From DYRB01 sp963802205 (GTDB taxonomy: Bacteria > Pseudomonadota > Gammaproteobacteria > Chromatiales > Chromatiaceae): 64,000 bases of DNA. Each line of letters opens with the position of its first letter. The stretch's first letter is position 1. Of this stretch, positions 42,774 through 51,396 are shown piece by piece. The translations under genes were made by a program, and so were the position numbers. The stretch covers positions 281,382 to 345,381 of the forward strand of contig CAWDHW010000006.1 in NCBI GenBank assembly GCA_963802205.1, written 5' to 3'. The notes below the pieces were generated by a model. That model was given only the letters and a program-made list of their open reading frames with translations. It had not been told where the DNA came from and made no database searches.

Positions 42774-44346
42774 ATGACCCGCGACGACGATCGCTTTACC
42801 GGCGTCCCCGAGGGCAGCCGCCTCAACCTCGTGGAGGCCCAACTCGGCGCCCTCTACGAGGTCGGCAGTGTTCTGAGCCGTTCGCTCAACCTGCGCGAGA
42901 CCCTGCGCGAGGTCCTCACGCTGCTGAACGACCGCAACCGGCTGTCCTACGGGATGGTGTGCCTGGTGGATCAGGAGACCGGTGAGCTCCTGGTCAGCGC
43001 CCTCCACAACGAGGTCCCGCTGCCCTTCGAGGCGGTGCGCTACCGGCCCGGCGAGGGCGTCATAGGCCGCATCCTGGAGCGCAACGAGACCTGGATCCTG
43101 CCGCGGGTCGGGGACGAGACGCGCTTTCTCGACCGCCTGGGGGTCTACAACCCGGACCTGCCCTTCATCGGGGTCCCCATCCGCATCGGTGAGGAGGGCG
43201 GCGCCGTGGGGGTCTTCGCCGCCCAGCCGACGAGCGCCGACCTGCTGGAGCCTCGGGCCCGCTTCCTGGAGATGGTCGCCAACCTCATCGGCCAGGCGGT
43301 GCGTCTGGCCAACCGGGTCGAGGGCGAGCAGCGGGCGCTGCGCGAAGAGCGCGACAAGCTGCGGCGCGAGGTCAAGGGCGACCACGGCTTCGAGAGCCTG
43401 GTCGGGCACGCCAGCAGCATGCGCCCGGTCTTCGAGGCGGTGCGACAGGTCGCCAAGTGGAACACCACGGTTCTGGTCCGCGGCGAGTCCGGCACCGGCA
43501 AGGAGCTGATTGCCAACGCCGTCCACTACAACTCCCCGCGCGCCCGTGGGGCCTTCGTCAAGCTCAACTGCGCCGCCCTGCCGGACAACCTGCTGGAGTC
43601 CGAACTGTTCGGTCACGAGAAGGGGGCCTTCACCGGGGCCCTGACCCAACGCAAGGGGCGCTTCGAGCAGGCCGACGGCGGGACCCTGTTTCTGGATGAG
43701 ATCGGCGAGATCTCCGCCGCCTTCCAGGCCAAGCTCCTGCGCGTGCTGCAAGAAGGCGAGTTCGAGCGCGTCGGTGGCAGCCGCACCCTCAAGACCGACG
43801 TGCGCGTCATCGCCGCGACCAACCGCGATCTGGAATCGGCAGTACGCGCCGGGGGCTTCCGCGAGGACCTCTATTACCGGCTCAACGTCATGCCCATCCA
43901 GGTCCCGCCGCTGCGCGATCGCACCGAGGACATCCCCGACCTGGCGCGCTTCCTGACGGCCAAGATCGGCCGCCGCCAGGGCCGGGGCCTGAGCGTCACG
44001 GACGGGGCCGTGCGCCTGCTCATGCGCCACCGCTGGCCCGGCAACGTCCGGGAGTTGGAGAACTGCCTGGAGCGGGCCGCGGTCATGTCCGAGACAGGCA
44101 CCATCGATCGCGACCTGATTCACATCGCCGGGCTCGACGACCTGCTCCCCGAGCCCCCCTCAGCCAGTGCTGCCGCACCCAAGGTGGACCTGACCGACCC
44201 CGAGATCGACGAGCGCGAGCGGGTGATTGCCGCCCTGGAAGAGGCCGGCTGGGTCCAGGCCAAGGCGGCGCGTCTGCTCGAACATGACCCCGCGGCAGAT
44301 CGCCTACCGCATTCAGATCCTCAACATCCGGGTGCGACAGTTCTGA
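42774..44346 (+). CDS. nifA: NifA, sigma-54 activator of nif genes, frame broken at the C-terminus
   Basis: N-terminal GAF domain (residues 20-180), AAA+ domain with GESGTGKE Walker A, GAFTGA loop (EKGAFTGALTQ), FLDEIGE Walker B, and RHRWPGNVRELENC. Near 44281 one extra base moves the frame: AKAARLL is followed by MTPRQIAYRIQILNIRVRQF only in the next frame, ending at 44346. Corrected length 523 residues. Uncorrected, the DNA-binding helix-turn-helix is lost. Confidence 0.93.
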
Positions 44347-44361
44347 CATCTGAATTCGGCA

Positions 44362-44435
44362 GTAGGTCGGGCTTCAGCCCGACCGCAGCGCCGGTTCTTG
44401 TCCCCAACGCCGCGTCGGACTGAAGTCCGACCTAC
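44362..44435. repeat. REPIN after nifA
   Basis: Left copy GTAGGTCGGGCTTCAGCCC, right copy GGACTGAAGTCCGACCTAC in inverted orientation, 16 bp past the corrected nifA stop. Confidence 0.8.
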
Positions 44436-44596
44436 AGCGCAGGCAGGGCCCGCGGCATCCACGGATGGGCAAACGTCGCGGGACAAGAACCGGGATAGGC
44501 AAGCCCGACGCCTTCGCCGGACTGCCCGAGCCTTCCATCGGTGCAACGGTCGGAATAGACTTGGTCCAGGCACTGAGTCCATCCGGCAAGATCGCG

Positions 44597-44765
44597 ATGA
44601 CCCTGACGGTCAATGTCCACGAGGCCAAGACGCATCTGTCCAAGCGTTGGACGAAGCCCACGCGGGCCAGGAGATCATCCTGGCCAAGGCGGGCAAACCC
44701 TCCGCGCGCTTAATGCCCCTGGCGCCGGAGCCCGGCCGTCGTCTAACCAGGCCGTCTCTCCGGAC
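44597..44765 (+). pseudogene. Phd/VapB-type antitoxin relic
   Basis: MTLTVNVHEAKTHLSK then, after a one-base slip near 44648, LDEAHAGQEIILAKAGKPSARLMPLAP: the Phd antitoxin N-terminal half and more. No toxin partner follows; the frame runs into the methyltransferase remnant. Confidence 0.75.
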
Positions 44766-44767
44766 GG

Positions 44768-45542
44768 GTGGGCGACGCCTTCTTCGGAGCCTCGGTTCAT
44801 CTGATTGTCACCTCGCCGCCTTATTGGACGCTGAAGAATACCGGCAGAGCGAGGGACAACTGCGGCGACGTGGACGATTACGAGGCCTTCCTGGGCGAGC
44901 TGGACAAGGTATGGCAGCGTGTACAAGGCCCTGGTGCCGGGCGGGCGGCTGATTTGCGTGGTGGGCGACGTGTGCCTGTCGCGGCGGAAGAACGGCGGCC
45001 GGCATACGGTGGTTCCGCTGCACGCCTCGATCCAGGAGCACTGCCGGACGATCGGCTTCGACAACCTCGCGCCGATCATCTGGCACAAGATCGCCAACGC
45101 GGTCTACGAGGTCGGGCAACGGCGCCGGTTTCTCGGCAAGCCCTACGAGCCGAACGCCGTCATCAAGAACGACATCGAGTTCATCCTGATGCAGCGCAAG
45201 CCGGCGGCGTACCGGACGCCGACCGGTCGCCACCCGGTGTCCTGCAGTGATCTTCCCGGAGAACTACCGCGAGTGGTTCCAGCAGATCTGGACGGGTCGA
45301 CCGGGGCCTCGACGCGGCAGCATCCCGGCGCCCTACCCGGAGGACTGGCCGAGCGGCTGATCCGCATGTTCAGCTTCGTCGGTGACACGGTTCTGGACCC
45401 CTTCGTCGGGACAGGTACGACCACGGTCGCTGCGGCCAAGTGGGGGCGGAACGGCATTGGGGCCGAATCGACCCCCAGACTCGAGTTGCCGGAGCGACAT
45501 TTGAGCAAGGGCCACGGGGTCACTAAGGGGCACGTGAGGTGA
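44768..45542 (+). pseudogene. Broken beta-class DNA methyltransferase (N4-cytosine/N6-adenine)
   Basis: Motif IV comes first (VHLIVTSPPYWTL) and motif I last (GDTVLDPFVGTGTTTVAAAKWGRNGIG), the beta-class order. Between them are ALVPGGRLICVVGDVCLSRR, TVVPLHASIQEHCRTIGFDN and FPENYREWFQQIWTG in differing frames. At least five single-base breaks (near 44838, 44865, 44915, 45235 and 45330). The N-terminus appears truncated and joined to the antitoxin relic. Probably a dead orphan methylase or badly called sequence. Confidence 0.75.
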
Positions 45543-46273
45543 CCTTGCAATTACGCATTGTGTGAATTGCCACGGACGTTGACCACTTCTCGCAGGTGAG
45601 GAGCGGGCCTTTTCCTCAAGGGTTGTCGGGCATGGAAGTATCGCCGGCAATCGCAGGGGTCCCGCGGAAAGGACCTTGAGGGGTCACGACCGGGCTGAGT
45701 CCTGGCAGTCTGCGGGCTGCCAGGCGCCGCGATCGCCTCGCAGGCGCGACTGCGGGCGTTAGACCTCCGAGGCTGGGACCTGGTCGTAGTTGCCGGCGTC
45801 TTGTCGGCATGGCATCGATTCAAGGCCCTGTCGGCCCATACTTGGCCACCTTCAACATCGGGTTAGGGGCTCAGCACTCCAGCCTGCCAGGCTTGCGGGG
45901 TCCACTTCCAGGCCCGGCCGGTGCTATGCGCTCAAGGGCTCGCCGCGCACGCCCGCACGGTGCCTAGCGATCACACGCGTCGCCGAGCGGGCACTCCTCG
46001 CAGGTAGCCCTGTCGAGGCTGTGCGCGAGCGGCCTTCCGCTGCTGCGTTGAGCCGGCGGGGCAGGGCTTCGGGAGCCGGGCGGATCGGACCCGCAGGTCG
46101 AGTCGCGACTCCGGTGGCCCCCAAGTCGCCGACCCAGGGACGGGTTGGCTAGAGGCCTGCCTCTGTGACCGATCGAGCCTGCCGGTCAGCGGCCCGACTA
46201 AGCGTTGCATCGCCACCACGGGCTCGGCGACGAGGTCACCGCCGCATTGAAGCACTCAGGTCCACGTCGAGCC
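45543..46273. other. Gene-poor stretch before the nifB promoter
   Basis: About 730 bp. Open frames here are short, arginine- and proline-rich and without family resemblance. No structure recognised. Confidence 0.5.
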
Positions 46274-46289
46274 TGTCTCCATCCCCACA
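46274..46289 (+). promoter_or_regulatory. Distal NifA site for nifB
   Basis: TGTCTCCATCCCCACA, TGT-N10-ACA, 88 bp upstream of the -24 box. Confidence 0.65.
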
Positions 46290-46306
46290 AGTACCGTCCA
46301 GGCACC

Positions 46307-46322
46307 TGTCGGCTTGCCGACA
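46307..46322 (+). promoter_or_regulatory. Proximal NifA site for nifB
   Basis: TGTCGGCTTGCCGACA, TGT-N10-ACA with extended symmetry (TGTCGG/CCGACA), 33 bp from the distal site. Confidence 0.78.
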
Positions 46323-46376
46323 ACAGCCCCGGCCATGGCCTGACTAGGCTTTCAAAATCAACTCTAAGGCCAGGAT

Positions 46377-46392
46377 CGGCACGCGGCTTGCT
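46377..46392 (+). promoter_or_regulatory. Sigma-54 promoter of nifB operon
   Basis: CGGCACGCGGCTTGCT: GG-N10-GC retained, -24 box CGGCAC differs by one base from consensus. 67 bp before nifB. Confidence 0.8.
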
Positions 46393-46458
46393 TTACAGCC
46401 CCCAGAGGCAATTTGAATCCACCGGGCCGGCGGGCCCGCGACTTCTGGAGGCGAGACG

Positions 46459-47970
46459 ATGGAGTTGAAAGTCCTGGGCCAAGACGGGGACGCGGCGGGG
46501 GGGTGCGCGTCCAGCGGGTGCGGCGGCAGCTCCGATGCGCTTTCGCACCTGCCGGAGGCGATCCGCGCCAAGGTCCACAACCACCCCTGCTATTCGGAGG
46601 AGGCGCACCACCACTATGCCCGTATGCACGTGGCGGTGGCCCCGGCCTGCAACATCCAGTGCCACTACTGCAACCGCAAGTACGACTGCGCCAACGAGTC
46701 GCGCCCCGGCGTGGTCTCGGAGCTGCTGACCCCGGACCAGGCGGTGAAGAAGGTCATGGCGGTGGCGGCCAACATCCCGCAGATGACGGTGCTGGGCATC
46801 GCCGGACCCGGCGATCCGCTGGCCAATCCCTCGCGCACCCTGGACACCTTCCGTCAGCTCTCGGAAAAGGCCCCGGACATCAAGCTGTGCGTCTCCACCA
46901 ATGGCCTGGCCCTGCCGGCCCAGGTGGATGAGTTGTGCCAGCACAACATCGACCACGTCACCATCACCATCAACTGCGTGGACCCGGACGTGGGGGCCAA
47001 GATCTACCCCTGGATCTTCTGGAACAACCGCCGGATCAAGGGGCGCAAGGGCGCCGCCATCCTCATCGAGCAGCAGCAAAAGGGCCTGGAGATGCTGGTG
47101 GCCCGGGGCGTCCTGGTGAAGGTCAATTCGGTGATGATCCCCGGGGTCAACGACGAGCACCTCAAGGAGGTCAGCCGCGTGGTCAAGGCCAAGGGGGCCT
47201 TCCTGCACAACGTCATGCCCCTGATCGCCGAGGCCGAGCACGGGACCTTCTTCGGGGTCATGGGCCAGCGCGGCCCGACCCATGACGAATTGCAGATCCT
47301 TCAGGACGCCTGCGCCGGGGACATGGCCATGATGCGCCATTGCCGCCAGTGCCGGGCCGACGCGGTGGGGATGCTCGGCGAGGACCGGGGCGACGAGTTC
47401 ACCCTCGATAAGATCGAGACCATGGAAATCGATTACGCCAAGGCCATGGAGGTGCGCAAGCAGGCCCACGCGGCCATCGAGGCCAATCGCGAGGCGGCTC
47501 GTTCAGCCAAGGGGAAGAAGACCGGCGAGACCTTCATCTCCATCGCCAGCCTCAAGGGCCCGAAGAAGGAGACCCGACCCGTCCTGATGGCTGTGGCGAC
47601 CACCGGCGGCGGGGTCATCAACCAGCACTTCGGCCATGCCAAAGAGTTCCTGATCTACGAGGCCAGCAGCCAGGACGTGCGCTTCATCGGCCATCGCAAG
47701 GTCGATCTCTATTGCTCCGGCGGCGACACCTGCGGGGATGCGGACACGGCCCTGGCCAAGACCATCCGCACCCTGTCCGGCTGCGAGGCGGTGCTGTGCT
47801 CGAAGATCGGCTACGAGCCCTGGGGCCTGCTGGAAGAGGCCGGCATTGCGCCGAACGGCGAGCACGCCATGGAGCCCATCGAGGACGCCGTCGCCGCCGT
47901 GTATCGGGAGCTGGCCAAGGCCGGGCGGCTGGACAAGCCCGCCCAGGCCGCACTGCGGATGAGTGCCTGA
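46459..47970 (+). CDS. nifB: NifB, radical SAM FeMo-co core synthase
   Basis: 503 residues. Fuses two [4Fe-4S] clusters with a carbide from SAM to make NifB-co. Radical SAM motif CNIQCHYC at about residue 64-71; cluster cysteines in the N-terminal HPCYSEE and in MRHCRQCRADAVG. A C-terminal NifX-like domain starts near residue 375 (VLMAVATTGGGVINQHFGHAKEF). GGAGG precedes the ATG. Intact. Confidence 0.97.
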   Translation: MELKVLGQDGDAAGGCASSGCGGSSDALSHLPEAIRAKVHNHPCYSEEAHHHYARMHVAVAPACNIQCHYCNRKYDCANESRPGVVSELLTPDQAVKKVMAVAANIPQMTVLGIAGPGDPLANPSRTLDTFRQLSEKAPDIKLCVSTNGLALPAQVDELCQHNIDHVTITINCVDPDVGAKIYPWIFWNNRRIKGRKGAAILIEQQQKGLEMLVARGVLVKVNSVMIPGVNDEHLKEVSRVVKAKGAFLHNVMPLIAEAEHGTFFGVMGQRGPTHDELQILQDACAGDMAMMRHCRQCRADAVGMLGEDRGDEFTLDKIETMEIDYAKAMEVRKQAHAAIEANREAARSAKGKKTGETFISIASLKGPKKETRPVLMAVATTGGGVINQHFGHAKEFLIYEASSQDVRFIGHRKVDLYCSGGDTCGDADTALAKTIRTLSGCEAVLCSKIGYEPWGLLEEAGIAPNGEHAMEPIEDAVAAVYRELAKAGRLDKPAQAALRMSA

Positions 47971-48013
47971 TCCGAAGGTCCACGCGGCTCCGAAGGTCCG
48001 CGCAGCGACCCTT

Positions 48014-48034
48014 TAGGGTCCGCTGCGCGGACCG
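48014..48034. repeat. Palindromic repeat after nifB, same as in the NifEN linker
   Basis: Identical 21 bp to 11843-11863. Together with the upstream GGTCCGCGCAGCG (47994) it forms a longer hairpin. Lies between nifB and the ferredoxin gene. Confidence 0.8.
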
Positions 48035-48063
48035 GGCCACCGCCAAACAAGAGGTTCCGACCA

Positions 48064-48342
48064 ATGGCATTCCAGATCATCGAAGGCTGCGTCAACTGCT
48101 GGGCCTGCGCGCCCCTGTGCCCCAGCCAGGCCATCTACGAGGCCAGACCCCACTTTCTGGTCGATGCCCAGAAGTGTACCGAGTGCGAGGGCGGGTTCGC
48201 CGATCCCCAGTGCGCGAGCATCTGCCCCATCGAAGGGGTCATCCTCGACGGCCTGGGGGTACCGGCCAATCCGCCCGGCTCCCTCACCGGCATACCCCCG
48301 GCCCTGATGGCCGCGGCCATGGCCGAGATCCAGGCACGCTGA
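48064..48342 (+). CDS. fdxN: 2[4Fe-4S] ferredoxin downstream of nifB (FdxN-like)
   Basis: 92 residues: CVNCWACAPLCP and CTECEGGFADPQCASICP, again with the extended second motif. The nifB-fdxN pairing is conserved; this ferredoxin supports NifB activity in Azotobacter. Confidence 0.9.
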   Translation: MAFQIIEGCVNCWACAPLCPSQAIYEARPHFLVDAQKCTECEGGFADPQCASICPIEGVILDGLGVPANPPGSLTGIPPALMAAAMAEIQAR

Positions 48343-48354
48343 GGGGGTAGACCG

Positions 48355-48783
48355 GTGACCACGGTGGTCTTCTACGAGAAGCCGGGCTGTGTCTCCAACG
48401 CACGCCAACAGGCCCTGCTCCGTGCCCTGGGTCACCGCCTGGAGATCCGCGACCTGCTGCGGGAGCCCTGGACAGCGGGGCGCCTGCGCCCCTTCTTCGG
48501 CACCCGGCCGGTAACCGAGTGGTTCAACCCGACGGCCCCGCGGATCAAGTCCGGCGAGGTGCTGCCGGCAGCCCTGGACGAGGACGCCGCCCTGGCCCTG
48601 ATGGTCGCCGATCCCCTCCTGATCCGCAGACCCCTCATCGCCATCCCCACGGGCCTGTGTGCCGGGTTCGATGCGGACCCGGTCCTCGATGCCTTGGGCC
48701 TTAGACTGGCCCCGGGTGAGGACCTCCAATCCTGCTCGCGGCCAGGTCCCATCGGCTGCCCGCCGCCGGGGGTCTCGGCATGA
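48355..48783 (+). CDS. nifO: NifO, ArsC-family nitrogenase-associated protein
   Basis: 142 residues from GTG 48355. ArsC/Spx-like thioredoxin fold: VVFYEKPGCVSNARQQALLRA with a single active-site-type cysteine, RPFFGTRPVTEWFNPTAPRIKSGE, DPLLIRRPLI. In Azotobacter linked to Mo partitioning between nitrogenase and nitrate reductase. ATGA overlap with the next gene. Confidence 0.9.
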   Translation: MTTVVFYEKPGCVSNARQQALLRALGHRLEIRDLLREPWTAGRLRPFFGTRPVTEWFNPTAPRIKSGEVLPAALDEDAALALMVADPLLIRRPLIAIPTGLCAGFDADPVLDALGLRLAPGEDLQSCSRPGPIGCPPPGVSA

Positions 48784-50060
48784 GCGCACCGCTTGACGTC
48801 TCTGCCCACCGCGCCGCGGTGGAGGTCGCGCCCGGGGTGCACTGGATCGGGGCCCTGGACCCGACCCTGCGGACCTTCGACATCATCCTCAAGACGGCGA
48901 ACGGCACCACCTACAACGCCTACCTGGTCCGCGGCGAGACCGGCGTGGCGATCGTGGACACGGTCAAGGCCGAGTTTGCCGATGAGTTCTTCGCCCGCCT
49001 GGAGTCGGTGGCGCGCTACGACGAGATCCGGGCGATCGTCCTCAACCACCTGGAGCCGGACCACACCGGTGCCCTGCCGGAACTGATGCGCCGCGCCCCG
49101 GGTGCGAGCCTGTACATCTCCACCCGGGCCAACTCCATGCTCAAGGCGCTGCTCAAACCCGCGGACGGGGCCCTGGAATACACCACGGTCGGCACCGGTG
49201 ACGAGGTGGACCTGGGTGGGCGCACCCTGCGCTTTCTCCACACCCCCTTCCTGCACTGGCCGGATACCCAATGCACCTATCTGGTGGAGGGGCAGGTCCT
49301 GTTCTCGGGGGATGTCTTCGGCTGCCACTACTGCGACAACCGTCTGTTCAACGATCGGGTCGGGGACTTTCGATTCTCCTTCGACTATTACTACGCCCAC
49401 ATCATGCGGCCCTTCAAACAGCACGTGATGGAGGCCCTGCGACTGATCGAGCCTCTGCCGCTGAAGATCATAGCCCCGACCCACGGCCCCATTCTGCGCG
49501 AGCGCCCCAGGCGCTATGTGACCCACTACCGGGAGCTGTCCACCTCCAGCCTCTCAGACCCCTTCGGCGGCGACGAGAAGTCCCTGGTGGTCTTCTACAT
49601 GAGCTCCTACGGCAACACGGCCCGCATGGCGGACGCGGTGCGCGCCGGGGCGGATGCCGTGGGCGGGGTGCGCGTCTCCCTCTATGACCTGGAGGGCGGG
49701 GAGATCGACCCCTTCGTGGATCTGATCGAGGAGGCCGACGGGCTCGCCTTCGGCTCCCCGACCATCAATGGGGACGCGGTCAAGCCGGTGTGGGACCTGT
49801 TGTCCTCGCTCGCCGTGGTCAACCTCAAGGGCAAGCTCGGCGCCGCCTTCGGCTCCTACGGCTGGAGCGGCGAGGCGGTGCGCATGATCGAGGACCGCAT
49901 GCGGGGCCTAAAGATGCGCGTCCCGGTGGCGGGGCTGCGGGTCAAGCTCATCCCAACGGAAGAAGAACTGGCCGAATGCCGCGTATTCGGCAGCCGGATT
50001 GCCGAGGCCCTGGTCGGCAAGCAAGCGGCGCGGGTCATCGACCTGGCCGATCTGGCCTGA
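48780..50060 (+). CDS. FprA-type flavodiiron protein
   Basis: 426 residues: N-terminal metallo-beta-lactamase-like diiron domain with LNHLEPDHTG (H-x-E-x-D-H) and further ligands in CTYLVEGQVLFSGDVFG and APTHGPI, then a flavodoxin domain (VVFYMSSYGNTARMADAV, GSPTINGDAVKPVWDLLSSL). Such proteins reduce O2 or NO; in a nif operon O2 removal near nitrogenase is the likely role. The electron donor may be one of the adjacent ferredoxins. Confidence 0.92.
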   Translation: MSAPLDVSAHRAAVEVAPGVHWIGALDPTLRTFDIILKTANGTTYNAYLVRGETGVAIVDTVKAEFADEFFARLESVARYDEIRAIVLNHLEPDHTGALPELMRRAPGASLYISTRANSMLKALLKPADGALEYTTVGTGDEVDLGGRTLRFLHTPFLHWPDTQCTYLVEGQVLFSGDVFGCHYCDNRLFNDRVGDFRFSFDYYYAHIMRPFKQHVMEALRLIEPLPLKIIAPTHGPILRERPRRYVTHYRELSTSSLSDPFGGDEKSLVVFYMSSYGNTARMADAVRAGADAVGGVRVSLYDLEGGEIDPFVDLIEEADGLAFGSPTINGDAVKPVWDLLSSLAVVNLKGKLGAAFGSYGWSGEAVRMIEDRMRGLKMRVPVAGLRVKLIPTEEELAECRVFGSRIAEALVGKQAARVIDLADLA

Positions 50061-50130
50061 CCCAAGACCCGGGACCATCGCCAAGAGGGATCGAGGATTT
50101 CATTCACCCAACACAATCGGAGATCGCAAC

Positions 50131-50415
50131 ATGCCCAAGGCAAAAATCACGTTCGAAGACATACACCAGACGGTCAATGTCCCCGCCGGGACCCGCGTCA
50201 TCGAGGTCTCCGAGAAGATCGGGGCCAGCATCATCTATGGCTGTCGTGAGGGGGACTGCGGGACCTGCATGATGCATGTCCTCGAGGGCTGGAACAATCT
50301 GACCGAGCCCTCGGTGCTGGAGGAGAAGGTCCTGCGCGAGAACATGGCCAACCGTCACGACCGCCTCGCCTGTCAGGCCCAGATCCTGGGCGACTGCCGT
50401 GTCAAGCCGGCCTGA
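50131..50415 (+). CDS. Plant-type [2Fe-2S] ferredoxin
   Basis: 94 residues: ITFEDIHQTVNVPAGTRVIE, cluster motif YGCREGDCGTCMMHV and distal RLACQAQI. ATG 50131. Sits between the flavodiiron gene and FeSII gene, to which it is related; likely an electron carrier for one of them. Confidence 0.88.
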   Translation: MPKAKITFEDIHQTVNVPAGTRVIEVSEKIGASIIYGCREGDCGTCMMHVLEGWNNLTEPSVLEEKVLRENMANRHDRLACQAQILGDCRVKPA

Positions 50416-50451
50416 CCCCAACATCCAACCCTCGCGAATCGGAGACAAACA

Positions 50452-50803
50452 ATGGCACTCGTGACCTTTTCCAGCCCCGAGTACAAGGACAAGACCGTCT
50501 ATGCCGTGGCCGGGAGCCACACCGAGACCTTGCTCAAGCTCGCCAAGGAGCACAAGGTCCCCGTCCATCACGACTGCCAGGACGGCGAATGCGGCCACTG
50601 CGTGGTGCGCGTGTCGAGCGTGGACAACAAGCATCAGCGCATGGGCGGTCCGCTCACCGAGAAGGAGAAGACGGTCCTGCGCGAGCAGGGCAAGATCACC
50701 CGGGCGGAGATCGACCAGATGGCGGTGGACGATCTGCCGAGCCCAGTGGCGTCTGGCCTGCCAGATGATCGTGCGCGACGAGGACATCCTGGTGGAGTAC
50801 TGA
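50452..50803 (+). CDS. FeSII (Shethna protein II)-like nitrogenase protective ferredoxin, frame broken
   Basis: ALVTFSSPEYKDKTVYAVAG, CQDGECGHCVVRV and PLTEKEKTVLREQGKI resemble the Azotobacter FeSII protein, which locks NifH and NifDK in an inactive oxygen-stable complex. One extra C near 50743 shifts the frame; the expected QWRLACQMIVRDEDILVEY with the fourth cysteine follows. Corrected length 116 residues. Last codons lie 3 bp before nifQ. Confidence 0.9.
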
Positions 50804-50805
50804 GG

Positions 50806-51396
50806 ATGCCGGCGGCGGCCAGAGCCCATCGGGACCCGGCGGAGGTCATTTACGCCGACCTCATGGCCCGCTCCATCGGGGCGGGCAATGCGTGCGCCTT
50901 TGCCGGGATGATCGCCACCCGCTGCGCCGGGGGCGGGGCCCTGCCGCCCTGGCTCGGGCTCCATCCGGCCGCCTTCCGCTGCCTGCTCGATCACCTCTAC
51001 CCCGGGATCGCGGCTGGCGTCCTGCCGGGGATCTCGCGGCCTGCCGCCGCCGGTTGGCCGGATGAGCGCGGGGACGAGATCGACGAGTTGGTCCGCCTGA
51101 TGCTCATGCACAGGGCCGGAGACGACCCCTCGGAGGTGTGGATGGCGCACGTCGTGGCCGCCGGCTGCATGGCCGCGGACCACCTGTGGCAGGACCTGGG
51201 CCTGCCGACCCGGGGCGAGCTGACCGCGCTGATGCGCCGCAACTTCCCGACGCTCGCTGCCCGCAACGTGAAGGACATGAAATGGAAACGCTTCCTGTAC
51301 AAGCAATTGTGCGAGGCGGAGGGGATCTACACCTGCCGCGCACCCTCCTGCCAGGTGTGCACCGATTATCATGCCTGCTTTGGACCCGAGGACTGA
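50806..51396 (+). CDS. nifQ: NifQ, molybdenum donor for FeMo-co
   Basis: 196 residues. The C-terminal cysteine motif CRAPSCQVCTDYHACF fits the Fe-Mo-S cluster-binding Cx4CxxCx5C of NifQ; also NVKDMKWKRFLYKQLCE. Transfers Mo to NifEN. Overlaps the possible draG start. Confidence 0.93.
   Translation: MPAAARAHRDPAEVIYADLMARSIGAGNACAFAGMIATRCAGGGALPPWLGLHPAAFRCLLDHLYPGIAAGVLPGISRPAAAGWPDERGDEIDELVRLMLMHRAGDDPSEVWMAHVVAAGCMAADHLWQDLGLPTRGELTALMRRNFPTLAARNVKDMKWKRFLYKQLCEAEGIYTCRAPSCQVCTDYHACFGPED

Noticed and set aside
8354..44346. Programmed +1 frameshifting as explanation for the frame breaks
   Set aside because: Sites share no slippery motif or stimulatory structure and occur in genes where frameshifting is unknown; error or mutation is simpler.
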